From: an uncultured bacterium
Lineage (GTDB): Bacteria; Verrucomicrobiota; Kiritimatiellia; PWTM01
NCBI GenBank assembly: GCA_938010045.1
Contig: CALLFZ010000011.1
Span: 50,040-114,039 of the forward strand
Direction of reading: 5' to 3'
DNA length: 64,000 bases
The stretch's first letter is position 1, and each line of letters begins with the position of its first letter. Shown one piece after another: positions 46,516-55,376 of this stretch. Position numbers and translations under genes: made by a program. The notes below the pieces were generated by a model. The model saw nothing but the letters and a program-made list of their open reading frames with translations. It was not told the origin of the DNA and searched no databases.

Positions 46516-47783
46516 CGTCGGTCGCCTCCACCCATGTGCCGTACAACCGCCTCGGCGAAGCCTGAACACGACACCTCCGTGGCGCCGTCCATGAGCCGCG
46601 CGAAGTCGTAGGTGACGGTTTTCGCCGAAATCGCGCCCTCCATGCCGCGCACGATGAGATCGGCCGCTTCGGTCCAGCCCAGGTGGCGAAACATCATCTC
46701 GCCGGAGAGGATCAGCGAGCCGGGATTGACCTTGTCCTGGTCCGCGTATTTCGGCGCGGTGCCGTGAGTGGCCTCGAAGCAGGCGTGGCCGGTCTCGTAA
46801 TTGATGTTGGCGCCCGGCGCGATGCCGATGCCGCCAACGCAGGCGGCGAGCGCATCGGAGATGTAGTCGCCGTTGAGGTTCAGCGTCGCGATCACGGAAT
46901 ACTCGGCGGGGCGGGTGAGAATCTGCTGCAGAAAGGCGTCGGCGATGCAGTCCTTAATGATGATCTCGCGGCCGTTCGCACGCAGGCGCAACCAGGGGCC
47001 GCCGGCGATGGGCTCGGCACCGAACTCGCGGCGGGCGAGCGCGTAGCCCCAATCCCGGAAGCCGCCCTCGGTGAACTTCATAATGTTGCCCTTGTGCACG
47101 AGCGTGACGGAGGGACGGCCCTCGCGGATCGCGTAGCGGATCGCGGCGCGCACGAGCCGCTCGCTGCCCTCACGGGAGACGGGTTTCACGCCAATGGCAG
47201 AGGTCGCGGGAAAACGGATCTTGCGCACGCCCATCTCGCGCTGCAGGAAGTCGATCACGCGGCGGACCTCGGCCGATTCGGCGGGCCACTCGATGCCGGC
47301 GTAGATATCCTCGGAGTTCTCGCGGAAAATGACCATATCGGTGAGCTCGGGGCGGCGGACGGGCGAGGGCACGCCGCGATACCAGCGCACGGGGCGCAGG
47401 CACACGTACAAGTCGAGCTCCTGCCGCAGCGCCACGTTGAGGCTGCGAATACCGCCGCCGACGGGCGTCGTGAGCGGGCCCTTGATCGAGACGCGGTACT
47501 CGCGGCAGGCCTCCAACGTTTCCTCCGGCAGCCCGACGCCCTCGCCGTAGATGCGTAGCGCCTTCTCGCCGGCGTACACCTCCATCCAGGCGACCGAGCG
47601 CGCGTCGCCGTAGGCGAGTTCGACGGCGGCGTTCCACACGCGCATCGCAGCCCGCGTGATGTCGCGGCCGATGCCGTCGCCCTCAATGAACGGAATGATG
47701 GGACGCGATGGCACCCGGAGCGTGCCGTCCGGCTCCGCCTCGATCCGCTGCCCATCCGAGGGGGGGTGAATTCGTCGTTCCAT
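46512..47783 (-). CDS. icd: NADP-dependent isocitrate dehydrogenase
   Basis: 423 residues, like E. coli Icd. Oxidative decarboxylation of isocitrate in the TCA cycle. Motifs: [67 protein letters not shown] (phosphorylatable Ser region), [47 protein letters not shown] and [23 protein letters not shown] at 47783 has GGAGAGGTAG ahead. It leads hldE and hldD with overlapping junctions, an odd pairing of central metabolism with LPS synthesis. Confidence 0.96.
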   Translation of the reverse strand: MERRIHPPSDGQRIEAEPDGTLRVPSRPIIPFIEGDGIGRDITRAAMRVWNAAVELAYGDARSVAWMEVYAGEKALRIYGEGVGLPEETLEACREYRVSIKGPLTTPVGGGIRSLNVALRQELDLYVCLRPVRWYRGVPSPVRRPELTDMVIFRENSEDIYAGIEWPAESAEVRRVIDFLQREMGVRKIRFPATSAIGVKPVSREGSERLVRAAIRYAIREGRPSVTLVHKGNIMKFTEGGFRDWGYALARREFGAEPIAGGPWLRLRANGREIIIKDCIADAFLQQILTRPAEYSVIATLNLNGDYISDALAACVGGIGIAPGANINYETGHACFEATHGTAPKYADQDKVNPGSLILSGEMMFRHLGWTEAADLIVRGMEGAISAKTVTYDFARLMDGATEVSCSGFAEAVVRHMGGGDRR

Positions 47784-47843
47784 CGTTCTACCTCTCCAAG
47801 TCGCGTGAGCGTGTCCGAGGCCCGCGCCCAACGCCTCGTGCCG

Positions 47844-48188
47844 CTAGGGCACCCGCGGCGCATCGTTCCAGAGTAGCTCGAGCGCGTAGTAGCGCCGCTT
47901 CTCCTCTGTCATTAGGTGGACGACCACGCCAAGAAAGTCCTGCACGATCCACCCGCTGTCGGGCGTGCCGGAGACGCGCCATACGCGCGCGCCGGCCGTC
48001 GTTTCGGCCACTCGTTCGACCTCGTCTCGCAGCGCCCGCAGATGCGGGGCGCTCCGGGCGGTGACGATCACGAAGTAATCGGTCACGCTCGAAAGCGCTC
48101 GCACGTCGAGGATGACCGGTTCTAGCCCTTTCTTGTCTTCGGCCGCGGACCGAACGAGCCGCGCGAGGTCGCCGTAATCAGGCTCCAT
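47844..48188 (-). CDS. rsfS: Ribosomal silencing factor RsfS
   Basis: 114 residues. Binds uL14 and blocks subunit joining in stationary phase. Signatures: LARLVRSAAEDKKGLEPVIL, DVRALSSVTDYFVIVTARSA, HLRALRDEVERV, GWIVQDFLGVVVHLMTEEKR and YYALELLWNDA. ATG at 48186-48188 lies inside the nadD stop region (11-base overlap), the common nadD-rsfS arrangement. No strong ribosome site of its own, consistent with coupling. Confidence 0.94.
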   Translation of the reverse strand: MEPDYGDLARLVRSAAEDKKGLEPVILDVRALSSVTDYFVIVTARSAPHLRALRDEVERVAETTAGARVWRVSGTPDSGWIVQDFLGVVVHLMTEEKRRYYALELLWNDAPRVP

Positions 48189-48783
48189 AAAGGTGATGAT
48201 CCCGCAGGTAGCGTTCCACCGGATCGGGCACAAGATAGCGAACGCTTCGACCTGCGGCAAGGCGCCGTCGGATCTCGCTGGCGGAGATGCCGATCGGGTG
48301 GATCTCGGTCCAACGCGCGAGCAGGCGCTCGGCCGCGGCCCGTGGCAGACCCATCGACTCGGGCGCGGGACGCGGCGGTCCGCCCGGCCGGACCACCGGA
48401 ATGAACTCGCACAAGACCGTGAGCGTTTCGACGTCCCTCCAGGTGGCCAGCTCGGGCACCGTGTCGGCGCCAATGATGAAGAAGAACTGATCCGCGGGCC
48501 GGCGCGCTCGCAGCTCGCGGAGCGTATCCACCGTGAAACTCGGACCCTCCCGCTCGAGCTCAAGTCGGCATAGTTCGAACCGCGGCTCGCCGGCGATGGC
48601 CAATCGGATCATCTCCGCGCGGTGCTCCGCCGGTGCCAGGTCGGCCGCAGCCTTGTGCGGAGGCGCTCGGCAGGGAATCCAGAACACCCGGTCCAACGAA
48701 TGGGCCTCCATCGCATCGCTCGCGACGATCAGGTGGCCCAGATGAACCGGGTTAAAGCTGCCGCCGAAGAGGCCGATTCTCAT
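48178..48783 (-). CDS. nadD: Nicotinate-nucleotide adenylyltransferase NadD
   Basis: 201 residues. Forms deamido-NAD from nicotinate mononucleotide and ATP. GLFGGSFNPVHLGHLIVASD (GxFxPxHxGH), WIPCRAPPHKAAADLAPAEH, RLAIAGEPRFELCRLELERE, SFTVDTLRELRAR, FFIIGADTVPELATWRDVET and the C-terminal GISASEIRRRLAAGRSVRYL. ATG at 48783 overlaps the preceding stop by 4 bases, so it is coupled to a run of exported proteins of unknown function. Confidence 0.95.
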   Translation of the reverse strand: MRIGLFGGSFNPVHLGHLIVASDAMEAHSLDRVFWIPCRAPPHKAAADLAPAEHRAEMIRLAIAGEPRFELCRLELEREGPSFTVDTLRELRARRPADQFFFIIGADTVPELATWRDVETLTVLCEFIPVVRPGGPPRPAPESMGLPRAAAERLLARWTEIHPIGISASEIRRRLAAGRSVRYLVPDPVERYLRDHHLYGA

Positions 48784-49646
48784 CGCGCCGCCTCCGCGTG
48801 TTCGGGAAAGTCCGCGAGATACCGCCGCAGCAGGGCGGCGGAATCGGCGGGGACGATGTACATCTTGCCGCGGATCGAGCGTCGCTCGCCAGGACGCAGG
48901 CCGCCAAGGCGAAAATCCGCGTGGAGACAGCGCGCGACGCCCTGAAACAGCTCCTGATACGGCTCCCACGCCGTCGCCCAGATTGTCCGCTCGTCGGCGC
49001 TGAAGCAGCCGATTAAACCAAGTTCCGCCGGACGCGGGTTGAGCGGACGGGGATTGACGTCGTCCGGCGGAACATGGCGGGGCCGCCAAACCTGGCCGGG
49101 CGTGTAGCGGGCCTTCGTCGCCCACGGCGACGTCGGTAGACGGGTGATCGCCCCGTCGAGCACAATGAAGCATTTCGGCAGATAGTCGTTGAGGTCCGGT
49201 CCGGCGTCGTCGAAGCCCGTGAACCGGCCGAGTCGCGGACAGACCTGGGCCCAGTGGGCGGCCGATCGCTCCAATCCTTGATGGGCGGCCTCGATCCGGA
49301 AGTCCACCTCATCGGCGCCGGCGCGGATCCGGTGATGCATCTGGAGACCGTCCTCGACGAAGGTGTTCAGCTCGAGCTCGGAGCCGTCCGAAGCGCGGCG
49401 GAGCAGCTCGGTGCGATGGGGGATGAGCGTGTGGGCCACCCAGTCCGCATCGCGCGAACCCGCGCGACAGACCGCCTCGAGATAGTGAACGCGGAGTCCC
49501 TCGGCCGGCAGCAGGGGACCACGCACGGTGAGCCAGTTGTTGCTCCACTCCACGGAGAGGCCGGAAGCGACCGCCCGTGCCACCGCGGCCAGAGTCATCG
49601 CCGCGACCGTGAACCGACCCTGCCGACGCCGCACCGCCGCGTTCAC
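48780..49646 (-). CDS. Exported or secreted protein of unknown function
   Basis: 288 residues. The N-terminus carries positive charges then MTLAAVARAVASGLSVEWSN; a short signal is possible. The rest is beta-rich with many Trp and Arg (WLTVRGPLLPAEGLRVHYLE, VEDGLQMHHRIRAGADEVDF, YLPKCFIVLDGAITRLP, ATAWEPYQELFQGVARCLHA). The pattern recalls galactose-mutarotase-like or GH-associated sandwich domains, but I do not recognise a family. The GTG start overlaps the preceding stop (GTGA), and its stop overlaps nadD, so it is in the operon. Confidence 0.65.
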   Translation of the reverse strand: MNAAVRRRQGRFTVAAMTLAAVARAVASGLSVEWSNNWLTVRGPLLPAEGLRVHYLEAVCRAGSRDADWVAHTLIPHRTELLRRASDGSELELNTFVEDGLQMHHRIRAGADEVDFRIEAAHQGLERSAAHWAQVCPRLGRFTGFDDAGPDLNDYLPKCFIVLDGAITRLPTSPWATKARYTPGQVWRPRHVPPDDVNPRPLNPRPAELGLIGCFSADERTIWATAWEPYQELFQGVARCLHADFRLGGLRPGERRSIRGKMYIVPADSAALLRRYLADFPEHAEAAR

Positions 49647-50080
49647 TGCCGCTTCGGAACCTCCGGCCGCGCCCCGCTCGGCGGCGGCGAGCTTGGCGAA
49701 CGCCGAACCACCGAGGCATCCTCCACCCGCAGGTTGAACCGGCGCGGCCGAAGCGGATCCATCCGGAACTTCAGTGTTTCAGTGCGGCCGGTGCCGGGCA
49801 TTCGGACGAACCCCGGCAAGGGCGACCAGATCGCGTCGCCGGAGGGCTTGTCGGTGTAGAGGATCGTGTAGAGCCGCCCCCGCTCGGAGTGCCAGGTCAG
49901 TGTGACCTCATCCTGGACAACGCACACGATCAGTGCGCGTTCGCGGCTGGGCAACCAGGATGGATTGCGCTTGCCGGCCGACTCTTGGTCGTCCACGGCC
50001 GCGGAGACTGCGCCGACGCCGGCGATCAGCGTGCCCAGAGCGGCCGCCCGTCGCAACCTTCGCCGCGCGTCGTGACGCAT
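49643..50080 (-). CDS. Small exported protein of unknown function
   Basis: 145 residues. Twin-Arg-like signal MRHDARRRLRRAAALGTLIA GVGAVSA, then a single beta domain (ALIVCVVQDEVTLTWHSERG, LYTILYTDKPSGDAIWSPLP, TETLKFRMDPLRPRRFNLRV) and a Pro/Ser-rich tail. The core resembles fibronectin-III-like or the short domain that ends in a measured-value pattern (RLYTILYTxxP) common in PVC exported proteins. ATG at 50080 starts two bases after the preceding stop. Second of four exported or membrane genes before nadD. Confidence 0.6.
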   Translation of the reverse strand: MRHDARRRLRRAAALGTLIAGVGAVSAAVDDQESAGKRNPSWLPSRERALIVCVVQDEVTLTWHSERGRLYTILYTDKPSGDAIWSPLPGFVRMPGTGRTETLKFRMDPLRPRRFNLRVEDASVVRRSPSSPPPSGARPEVPKRQ

Positions 50081-50081
50081 G

Positions 50082-50828
50082 TCACTTGATGCCGCCTCGC
50101 GCCGGCGGCGGGGGCGCCGGTTCGGGCGGCTCCCACATCGTGTTCGGCGCCAGCACGGGAGGGGGCGGCGCGCCCGCCGAGGTGCCTGAAGGAGCATTGG
50201 TGGCCGGTGCGGGGGGCGGAGTTGTCTCCGGCATGCGCAGAGTCACGGGTGCCATGGGGGCCGCGGGCGCCGGCGGCGGCGTGTCCCCGCGCCGCACCCC
50301 CAAGCCACGACGCAGCTCAGGATGCGGGTGGTAGTACCAACTGTCGCGGCGGCGCGTCTCGTTCGCATCGGACAGCTCCATGCGGTAGCGGCCGGCGAAC
50401 CACGCCCACTCCGAAGTGGAAAACTTGAGCCACCGGCCGGCCGCGTTGATGATCGCGGCGTTGTCGAGATCCGCCCAATTCACGACGACCGGTGCCAGTT
50501 GCTGCGCCGCCTCAGCGAGGACCGGCGGCAGCAGTTCGGCGTCGCCCAGCAGCGCGATGCGCGCCGGCTTGACCGATGCGAACGACCCGTCGCGAAATCG
50601 CTCCAGCGGCACCGGCACCCACTCCTCGCCCGTCCACGCATGCAACGCCGGCCGCTCGGTACGCGCGTTGCCCTGGTAACTCACCAGCCCGGCCGGGCGG
50701 ATACGGATCACATCAAAGAGCACCTGCAACACCGAATACCGCGCCGGCGCCACGAACAGGTCCTGCGCCGTCGCCGCGCCCGCCGCCACCAGACCCGCCA
50801 TTGTCCACCGCGCAATCCGTCGTGTCAT
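50082..50828 (-). CDS. Exported protein of unknown function with Pro/Ala-rich tail
   Basis: 248 residues. Signal peptide MTRRIARWTMAGLVAAGAATAQ, then a folded part of ~150 residues (FVAPARYSVLQVLFDVIRIR, HAWTGEEWVPVPLERFRDGS, VVVNWADLDNAAIINAAGRW, FAGRYRMELSDANETRRR) and ~75 residues rich in Pro, Ala and Thr. GGGAG lies eight bases before the ATG. No family recognised. The ordered core could be a periplasmic binding or assembly domain. First gene of the run leading to nadD-rsfS. It overlaps no gene upstream; the ferritin stop is 73 bases away. Confidence 0.6.
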   Translation of the reverse strand: MTRRIARWTMAGLVAAGAATAQDLFVAPARYSVLQVLFDVIRIRPAGLVSYQGNARTERPALHAWTGEEWVPVPLERFRDGSFASVKPARIALLGDAELLPPVLAEAAQQLAPVVVNWADLDNAAIINAAGRWLKFSTSEWAWFAGRYRMELSDANETRRRDSWYYHPHPELRRGLGVRRGDTPPPAPAAPMAPVTLRMPETTPPPAPATNAPSGTSAGAPPPPVLAPNTMWEPPEPAPPPPARGGIK

Positions 50829-50901
50829 CGTCCGCGCTCCCTGGCCCCTGAAGGGCCCTCTGCCTCCGGCCTCCGTATCCCCGCGCCGCCCGCCCCCCCG
50901 T

Positions 50902-51393
50902 TTACCCGCCGCGCTGCCCGAGTTCTCGATCCAGCCAGTACAGACCGCGCGCATCGGAGCCGACCAGTTTGAACTTCGCGACGATGTCCGCCGCGATGCT
51001 TTCCTCCTCGACCTGTTCGTTCACGAACCACTGCAGCAGACCCTGCGTCGCAAAGTCTTTCTCGCGCATCGCCTGCTCCATCAGCTCGTGGATCCATGCG
51101 GTGATCTTCCTCTCGTGCTTGAGCGTCTCTTCAAACACCTGCCTCGGGGAGCCGAACTCGGCGGGCGGCTCGGCGATGGCCTTCAGCACGACCCGCGCGC
51201 CCTGTTCCTGAAGGTAATGGTACATCTTCATCGCGTGGCCACGCTCCTCCTCGGCCTGCGCGACGAGCCACTTCGCCATACCCGACATGCCCTCCGCTTG
51301 GCAGTAGGCCGCCATCGCCAGATACAGGTACGAGGAATAGAGCTCCCGATTGATCTGCTCGTTCAAACTTGTCATCATCTTTCGGCTGATCAT
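50902..51393 (-). CDS. ftnA: Non-haem ferritin
   Basis: 163 residues. Iron storage, 24-mer with ferroxidase centre. Four-helix bundle with EQINRELYSSYLYLAMAAYC, EEERGHAMKMYHYLQEQG, WIHELMEQAMREKDFATQGL and LQWFVNEQVEEESIAADIVA; the ferroxidase ligands (Glu in NRELYSSYLY, Glu/His in EEERGHA, Glu in WFVNEQVEEE) are present. GGGAG lies ten bases before the ATG. Monocistronic, with a gene-free stretch upstream. Confidence 0.95.
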   Translation of the reverse strand: MISRKMMTSLNEQINRELYSSYLYLAMAAYCQAEGMSGMAKWLVAQAEEERGHAMKMYHYLQEQGARVVLKAIAEPPAEFGSPRQVFEETLKHERKITAWIHELMEQAMREKDFATQGLLQWFVNEQVEEESIAADIVAKFKLVGSDARGLYWLDRELGQRGG

Positions 51394-51531
51394 GTCATCG
51401 CTCCCGTTCGGTTCGTGACCGCAAGACCAGTAAACCGCATCCCGGCGGGACCATCAAGACGCGGCACGCCGCTGACGGGCCGCCGCACTCAGCTCCCCGC
51501 CCCGCCGGCGCCTCGTTTCGCCCCGGCCGGC

Positions 51532-52401
51532 TCAGACGTCGCAAATGTCAATCGCCTGCGCGAGCGACTCGAGCGGGTTGCGCTTCGGGATGAACTCTTG
51601 CCCGACGAACCCCTTGTACCCCGCCTGAACGAGCGCGCGCATGATCGCCGGGTAGTTCAACTCCTGCGTCTCGTCAATTTCGTTGCGTCCCGGCACGCCG
51701 CCCGTGTGCACATGGCCAATGTATTGGATGTTTTCGCGGATCGTCGCGATCACATCCCCCTCCATGATCTGCATGTGGTAGATGTCATAGAGCAGCTTCA
51801 CGTTCGGCGAACCGACCCGCTTGCAGACCTCGACGCCCCACCACGTGCGATCGCACTGGTAATCTTTATGGTTACGTTTGCTATTGAGCAGCTCCATGCA
51901 AATCGTGACCTTCTTCTGCTCGGCGAGGCCCGCGACCTGCTGCAGCGCGGTGACACAGTTGGTGAGTCCCTGCTCGTCGTCAATGCCGTCGCGGTTGCCG
52001 GAAAAACAGATGACGTTCGGAAAACCGGCGGCCGACGCCGCCTCGATGGCCTCGCGCAGCTTCGCAAGACACTCGGCGTGGTTCTCCACGTGGTTCAGCC
52101 CCTTGGTGAGGCTGTGGCTGTTGACCATCGCGCAGACCAGACCATGCCGCTGAAGCACCGGAAAGTCCGAAGGGCCGAGCAATTCCACCGACTCGATCCC
52201 GAGGCGGCGACAGGCGGCGCAGAACTCCTCCATCGGGATCTTGTTGTAGCACCACCGGCTCACCGAGTGACGAATGTTCCCCTTGCGCACGTTCACGGGT
52301 GGGGCCTCCGCGCGCGATGACGCCGCGCCGGCCAGCATCGCGCCGCCGGCCGCCATCCATGCCCGCCGGGTCCACCCGCCGCGTTGTGAGTCGTGAGTCA
52401 T
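51532..52401 (-). CDS. Exported TIM-barrel protein, hydroxypyruvate isomerase-like, paralogue 1
   Basis: 289 residues. A Tat-like leader (TRRAWMAAGGAMLAGAASS) precedes a xylose isomerase-like TIM barrel: KGNIRHSVSRWCYNKIPMEE, LGIESVELLGPSDFPVL, VENHAECLAKLREAIEAASA, NVICFSGNRDGIDDEQG, ICMELLNSKRNHKDYQCDRT, VKLLYDIYHMQIMEGDVI, HVHTGGVPGRNEIDETQELN and VGQEFIPKRNP. The metal ligands of the family (Glu in MELLN, Asp in LYDIYHMQ, His in HVHTGG, Glu in QEF) are kept. Substrate not established. A close paralogue lies at 58825-59673. Confidence 0.88.
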   Translation of the reverse strand: MTHDSQRGGWTRRAWMAAGGAMLAGAASSRAEAPPVNVRKGNIRHSVSRWCYNKIPMEEFCAACRRLGIESVELLGPSDFPVLQRHGLVCAMVNSHSLTKGLNHVENHAECLAKLREAIEAASAAGFPNVICFSGNRDGIDDEQGLTNCVTALQQVAGLAEQKKVTICMELLNSKRNHKDYQCDRTWWGVEVCKRVGSPNVKLLYDIYHMQIMEGDVIATIRENIQYIGHVHTGGVPGRNEIDETQELNYPAIMRALVQAGYKGFVGQEFIPKRNPLESLAQAIDICDV

Positions 52402-52544
52402 GGCTTCTCTCCTTCAGCCCCGTTCCGCGCGATCGGCCGGGGACACCTTCTCCGAACGCTACACCGCCGGCCCCATCTACGCAAACACCGCCGCCCAACT
52501 CCACCGCTTGTGCGATCCGGCGGCCCATCGGACAATGGCCGACC

Positions 52545-53252
52545 ATGGAGCCCGGTCTGTATATCGTCGGCACGCCGATCGGCAACCTGGCCGACATCTC
52601 CGCGCGGGCGCTCGAGACTCTGCGCGCGGCGGCGTTGATCGTCGCGGAGGACACCCGCGTGACACGGCGGCTGCTCGAGCGGCAGGACATCCACGTGCCG
52701 ATGATGTCCGCTCACAAGTTTTCCGAGGCCACCCGCGCCGACGAGATCATCGCGCGAGCGGCGCGCGAGGCGGTCGCGCTCGTGACGGATTCGGGCATGC
52801 CCTGCGTATCGGACCCCGGCGCCCGCCTCGTCGCGGCGGCGCGCCAGGCGGGCGTCCGCCTCTGCGTGGTGCCAGGGCCCTCCGCGGTGACCGCCGCCCT
52901 CGCGCTCAGCGGCTATGGGGCTGACCGCTTTGTCTTCGGCGGATTCTTGCCCTCCCACGGCGAGGCGCGCCGCCGCGCGCTTCGCGAACTGCTCGCGATT
53001 CCGATGACGCTCGTTCTCTACGAGTCGCCCCACCGCATCGGCCGACTCATGGACGATCTGGCGGAGCTTGCAGCTGACCGGCGTGTGTGCGTGTGCCGCG
53101 AGATGACGAAGCTGTTCGAAGAAACGATCGAGGGGCCGGCCGCTGAGGTGCGGGCGCATCTGGCAGCCCGAGCGGCGCGCGGCGAATTCACCGTCGTGGT
53201 GAGTCCTCCATCGCGCCGGACCACGGCGCCTCTCGCGCCGCCGCGACCTTGA
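52545..53252 (+). CDS. rsmI: 16S rRNA (cytidine-2'-O)-methyltransferase RsmI
   Basis: 235 residues. Methylates C1402 of 16S rRNA with SAM. Tetrapyrrole-methylase-fold motifs: YIVGTPIGNLADISARALET, LIVAEDTRVTRRLLERQDI, LVTDSGMPCVSDPGARLVAA, CVVPGPSAVTAALALSGY, FVFGGFLPSHGEARRRALRE, TLVLYESPHRIGRLMDDLAE and CREMTKLFEETIEG. ATG at 52545-52547; the open frame upstream has no family similarity. It is flanked by two minus-strand genes and convergent with the phosphotransferase gene. Confidence 0.94.
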   Translation: MEPGLYIVGTPIGNLADISARALETLRAAALIVAEDTRVTRRLLERQDIHVPMMSAHKFSEATRADEIIARAAREAVALVTDSGMPCVSDPGARLVAAARQAGVRLCVVPGPSAVTAALALSGYGADRFVFGGFLPSHGEARRRALRELLAIPMTLVLYESPHRIGRLMDDLAELAADRRVCVCREMTKLFEETIEGPAAEVRAHLAARAARGEFTVVVSPPSRRTTAPLAPPRP

Positions 53253-53274
53253 AGCTGGCGCAGGCCGCGCGCGT

Positions 53275-54381
53275 TCAGCAACGGCGCAGAATCTCGCGGA
53301 TTGCCCGCTCCCTCGCCTCGATGATCTCGCACAGGCGAAACTGCACCCGCGCGCGGTTCAGGTTCTGCTCGGGGAAGCGCACCTTGAAATACCGGTTGCC
53401 GTCGAGATAGTCGGTGAAGAACCGCAGCCCCAGCTCGAACGCGATCAGCCGCACCGACTCGTAGAGCAGCGAGCGGTCCTCGTCGGTCAAACATTCGCCC
53501 GCGAACTTGATGTACCCGCGGCAGAAGCCCTCGCACAGATCCAGGTCAAAGTCCACCAGCGAGAGCTTCTCGACCTCCTCCCCGGCCGGGTTGCCGATCG
53601 AACGCAACGCATCGCCAAAGTCGTAGTGGATGAGGCCAGGGCTCACGGTGTCAAGGTCAATGATGGCGGTGCCTTTCGCGGTGTAGTCGTCGATCAGGAT
53701 GTTGTTGACCTTCGGATCGCCATGGATCATGCGCATCTGCAGGCGGCCGGCGTCGAACGCCTGCTGCAGGCAGTTCGCGAACGCTCGGCGCTCTTCGATG
53801 AACGTCTCGAGCCGCTGCGCCTCGACTGACCCCCGGAGCAACGCCCGCGCGCCGGGCTGTTGACGCACGAGATCGTAGGTCGCGAGATAGGCCGGCGTGA
53901 CGTGGAACCCCGGCAAGGGATGAGTGACCTGCGACGGATCGAAGTCAGAGAGCAGCCGATGGAACTGGCCCAGCACGCAGCCGACCTCGTACGCGTGCTC
54001 TGCGGTCTGCGCCGTGTTGTAGGCGCGGGCGGAATCGATGAGCGTGAGCGCCCGCCAGAACTCGCCGTCCTCGGTCACGTACCAGTCGCGGCCATCCCGA
54101 CAGGGAACGATCGCCGGCAACTGCCAGATGCGGTCGGCCACATCTGCCTCGCGAGCCAGCTTCGCATGCACGTGGGCGGTGATGCGCCGAAGGTTCTCCA
54201 TGATTACCTCCGGACGGCGGAAGACGTGACGGTTGATTCGCTGGATGATGATCCGATGCTCGTCGAAGGTCGTGCGGAAGATCGCCTGATAGGTGTCGTT
54301 GACGTTCCCCGAACCCGTGGGGTGCACGGTGACGAGCCGTCCGTCCACTGCAAACATCTGCGCGATGTGCGCCAGCGTCAT
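53275..54381 (-). CDS. Aminoglycoside phosphotransferase-fold sugar kinase (APH family)
   Basis: 368 residues. Kinase-like fold: glycine/Asn loop TGSGNVNDTYQAIFRTTF, IIIQRINRHVFRRPEVIMEN, the catalytic HGDPKVNNILIDD and the DFG-like IIDLDTVSPGLIHYDFGDAL. APH relatives with this NVNDTY opening are N-acetylhexosamine or similar sugar kinases rather than antibiotic enzymes. ATG at 54381. DUF167 gene lies 46 bases upstream on the same strand. Confidence 0.85.
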   Translation of the reverse strand: MTLAHIAQMFAVDGRLVTVHPTGSGNVNDTYQAIFRTTFDEHRIIIQRINRHVFRRPEVIMENLRRITAHVHAKLAREADVADRIWQLPAIVPCRDGRDWYVTEDGEFWRALTLIDSARAYNTAQTAEHAYEVGCVLGQFHRLLSDFDPSQVTHPLPGFHVTPAYLATYDLVRQQPGARALLRGSVEAQRLETFIEERRAFANCLQQAFDAGRLQMRMIHGDPKVNNILIDDYTAKGTAIIDLDTVSPGLIHYDFGDALRSIGNPAGEEVEKLSLVDFDLDLCEGFCRGYIKFAGECLTDEDRSLLYESVRLIAFELGLRFFTDYLDGNRYFKVRFPEQNLNRARVQFRLCEIIEARERAIREILRRC

Positions 54382-54427
54382 GGGCTGGTCTCCCGGTACC
54401 GATCGCCTTCGCAGCGCCCGTATGGTC

Positions 54428-54745
54428 TCACGCCGGCCGCGCGGCCTTCTCCGGCGGAGGCCACTTCACCGCACACGCCGCCGCAGCTGGCCCCGTCACA
54501 CTCACCCGCTTGATCCGGCCCGAGGCGCCGGCCTCGATCCGCACCGCGGAACGAGGAACGCCGAACCATTCGGCGAGGAACCGGCGGACCTCGTCGTTCG
54601 CGCGGCCATCGACCGGCGGCGCCGCAACGCGCAGGCGCGGCCGGCCGCCCTGCGACCCCGCCCACTCCGTGCGCGCGGCGCGGGGCGTCACATGGATCTC
54701 ACACACAAATGCATCCGCGCTACCGCGCGGGCGCCCGGACCTCAT
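54428..54745 (-). CDS. DUF167 (YggU) family protein
   Basis: 105 residues. The family core reads FVCEIHVTPRAARTEWAGSQ, LRVAAPPVDGRANDEVRRFL, WFGVPRSAVRIEAGASGRI and KRVSVTG. The family is an alpha/beta domain of unknown function, often near pilus or proline-metabolism genes. ATG at 54743-54745 gives the expected N-terminus; the longer frame adds only unlike residues. Probably cotranscribed with the kinase gene. Confidence 0.9.
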   Translation of the reverse strand: MRSGRPRGSADAFVCEIHVTPRAARTEWAGSQGGRPRLRVAAPPVDGRANDEVRRFLAEWFGVPRSAVRIEAGASGRIKRVSVTGPAAAACAVKWPPPEKAARPA

Positions 54746-55376
54746 GGACGCACTATGCGGCGAGCGCGTGCGCCTCGCAAGCCGGTCCTTACGTAGCGGT
54801 TTCCATGTGATCGGTGGACGGCCGCAGCGTGGGCCATCTGCCCCCACGACCGCACCGGAGGCGGGCTCGGCGGAACGGGCGTTGGGGAGTGCTCTGCTCG
54901 AGCTCCAGCACTTCGCGGCCGGAGGGCGCGGGCAACGACCTCATGCTTCGGCCGGCGTTGGCCGCCGCGCCCAGTGTTGCCCGCTCCTTCCGCTGGAGAC
55001 GGTCGCCCCAGCCGCGTTCGATGTCGGTCGCCCAGAACGGCCACCCTCCCGACGAATGCGTTCACGCTCAGCGAAGTCGTTCGAGTGCGGTGCCCAGCGA
55101 CGCACGACATCACTTGGACAGACCGCGGAGCGGCGGCAGAAACATACCCTCGCGAAACGGCGACCCTCGCCGACTTATCCATGGCGCTCCCCGTATGCGC
55201 TTGCTGCAACAGGCCGTGGTGGAGCCGACGATTCGGTCCGTTGTCCAATCATGGGGCGCGCTCCATCCGCCGCCGTCCAATGCTTGGAAACCCCGGCGCG
55301 CGCCAGCGCGGTCAGGCCTTAACCCCGCCGTTGAGCCGAGGCGCGAACCCGCCGCATTTGCGCTTGGGTACGCACG
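54746..55376. other. Gene-free stretch
   Basis: About 630 bases with no supported gene. It contains one TCCAATGCTTGGA palindrome at about 55276-55288, ~90 bases beyond the stop of the minus-strand gene at 55377. GC-rich open frames on both strands show no family signature and no consistent codon pattern. Confidence 0.4.

Noticed and set aside
53275..54381. Possible antibiotic resistance by an aminoglycoside phosphotransferase
   Set aside because: The fold is APH-like but the NVNDTY opening and length fit sugar kinases, and there is no mobile or resistance context.
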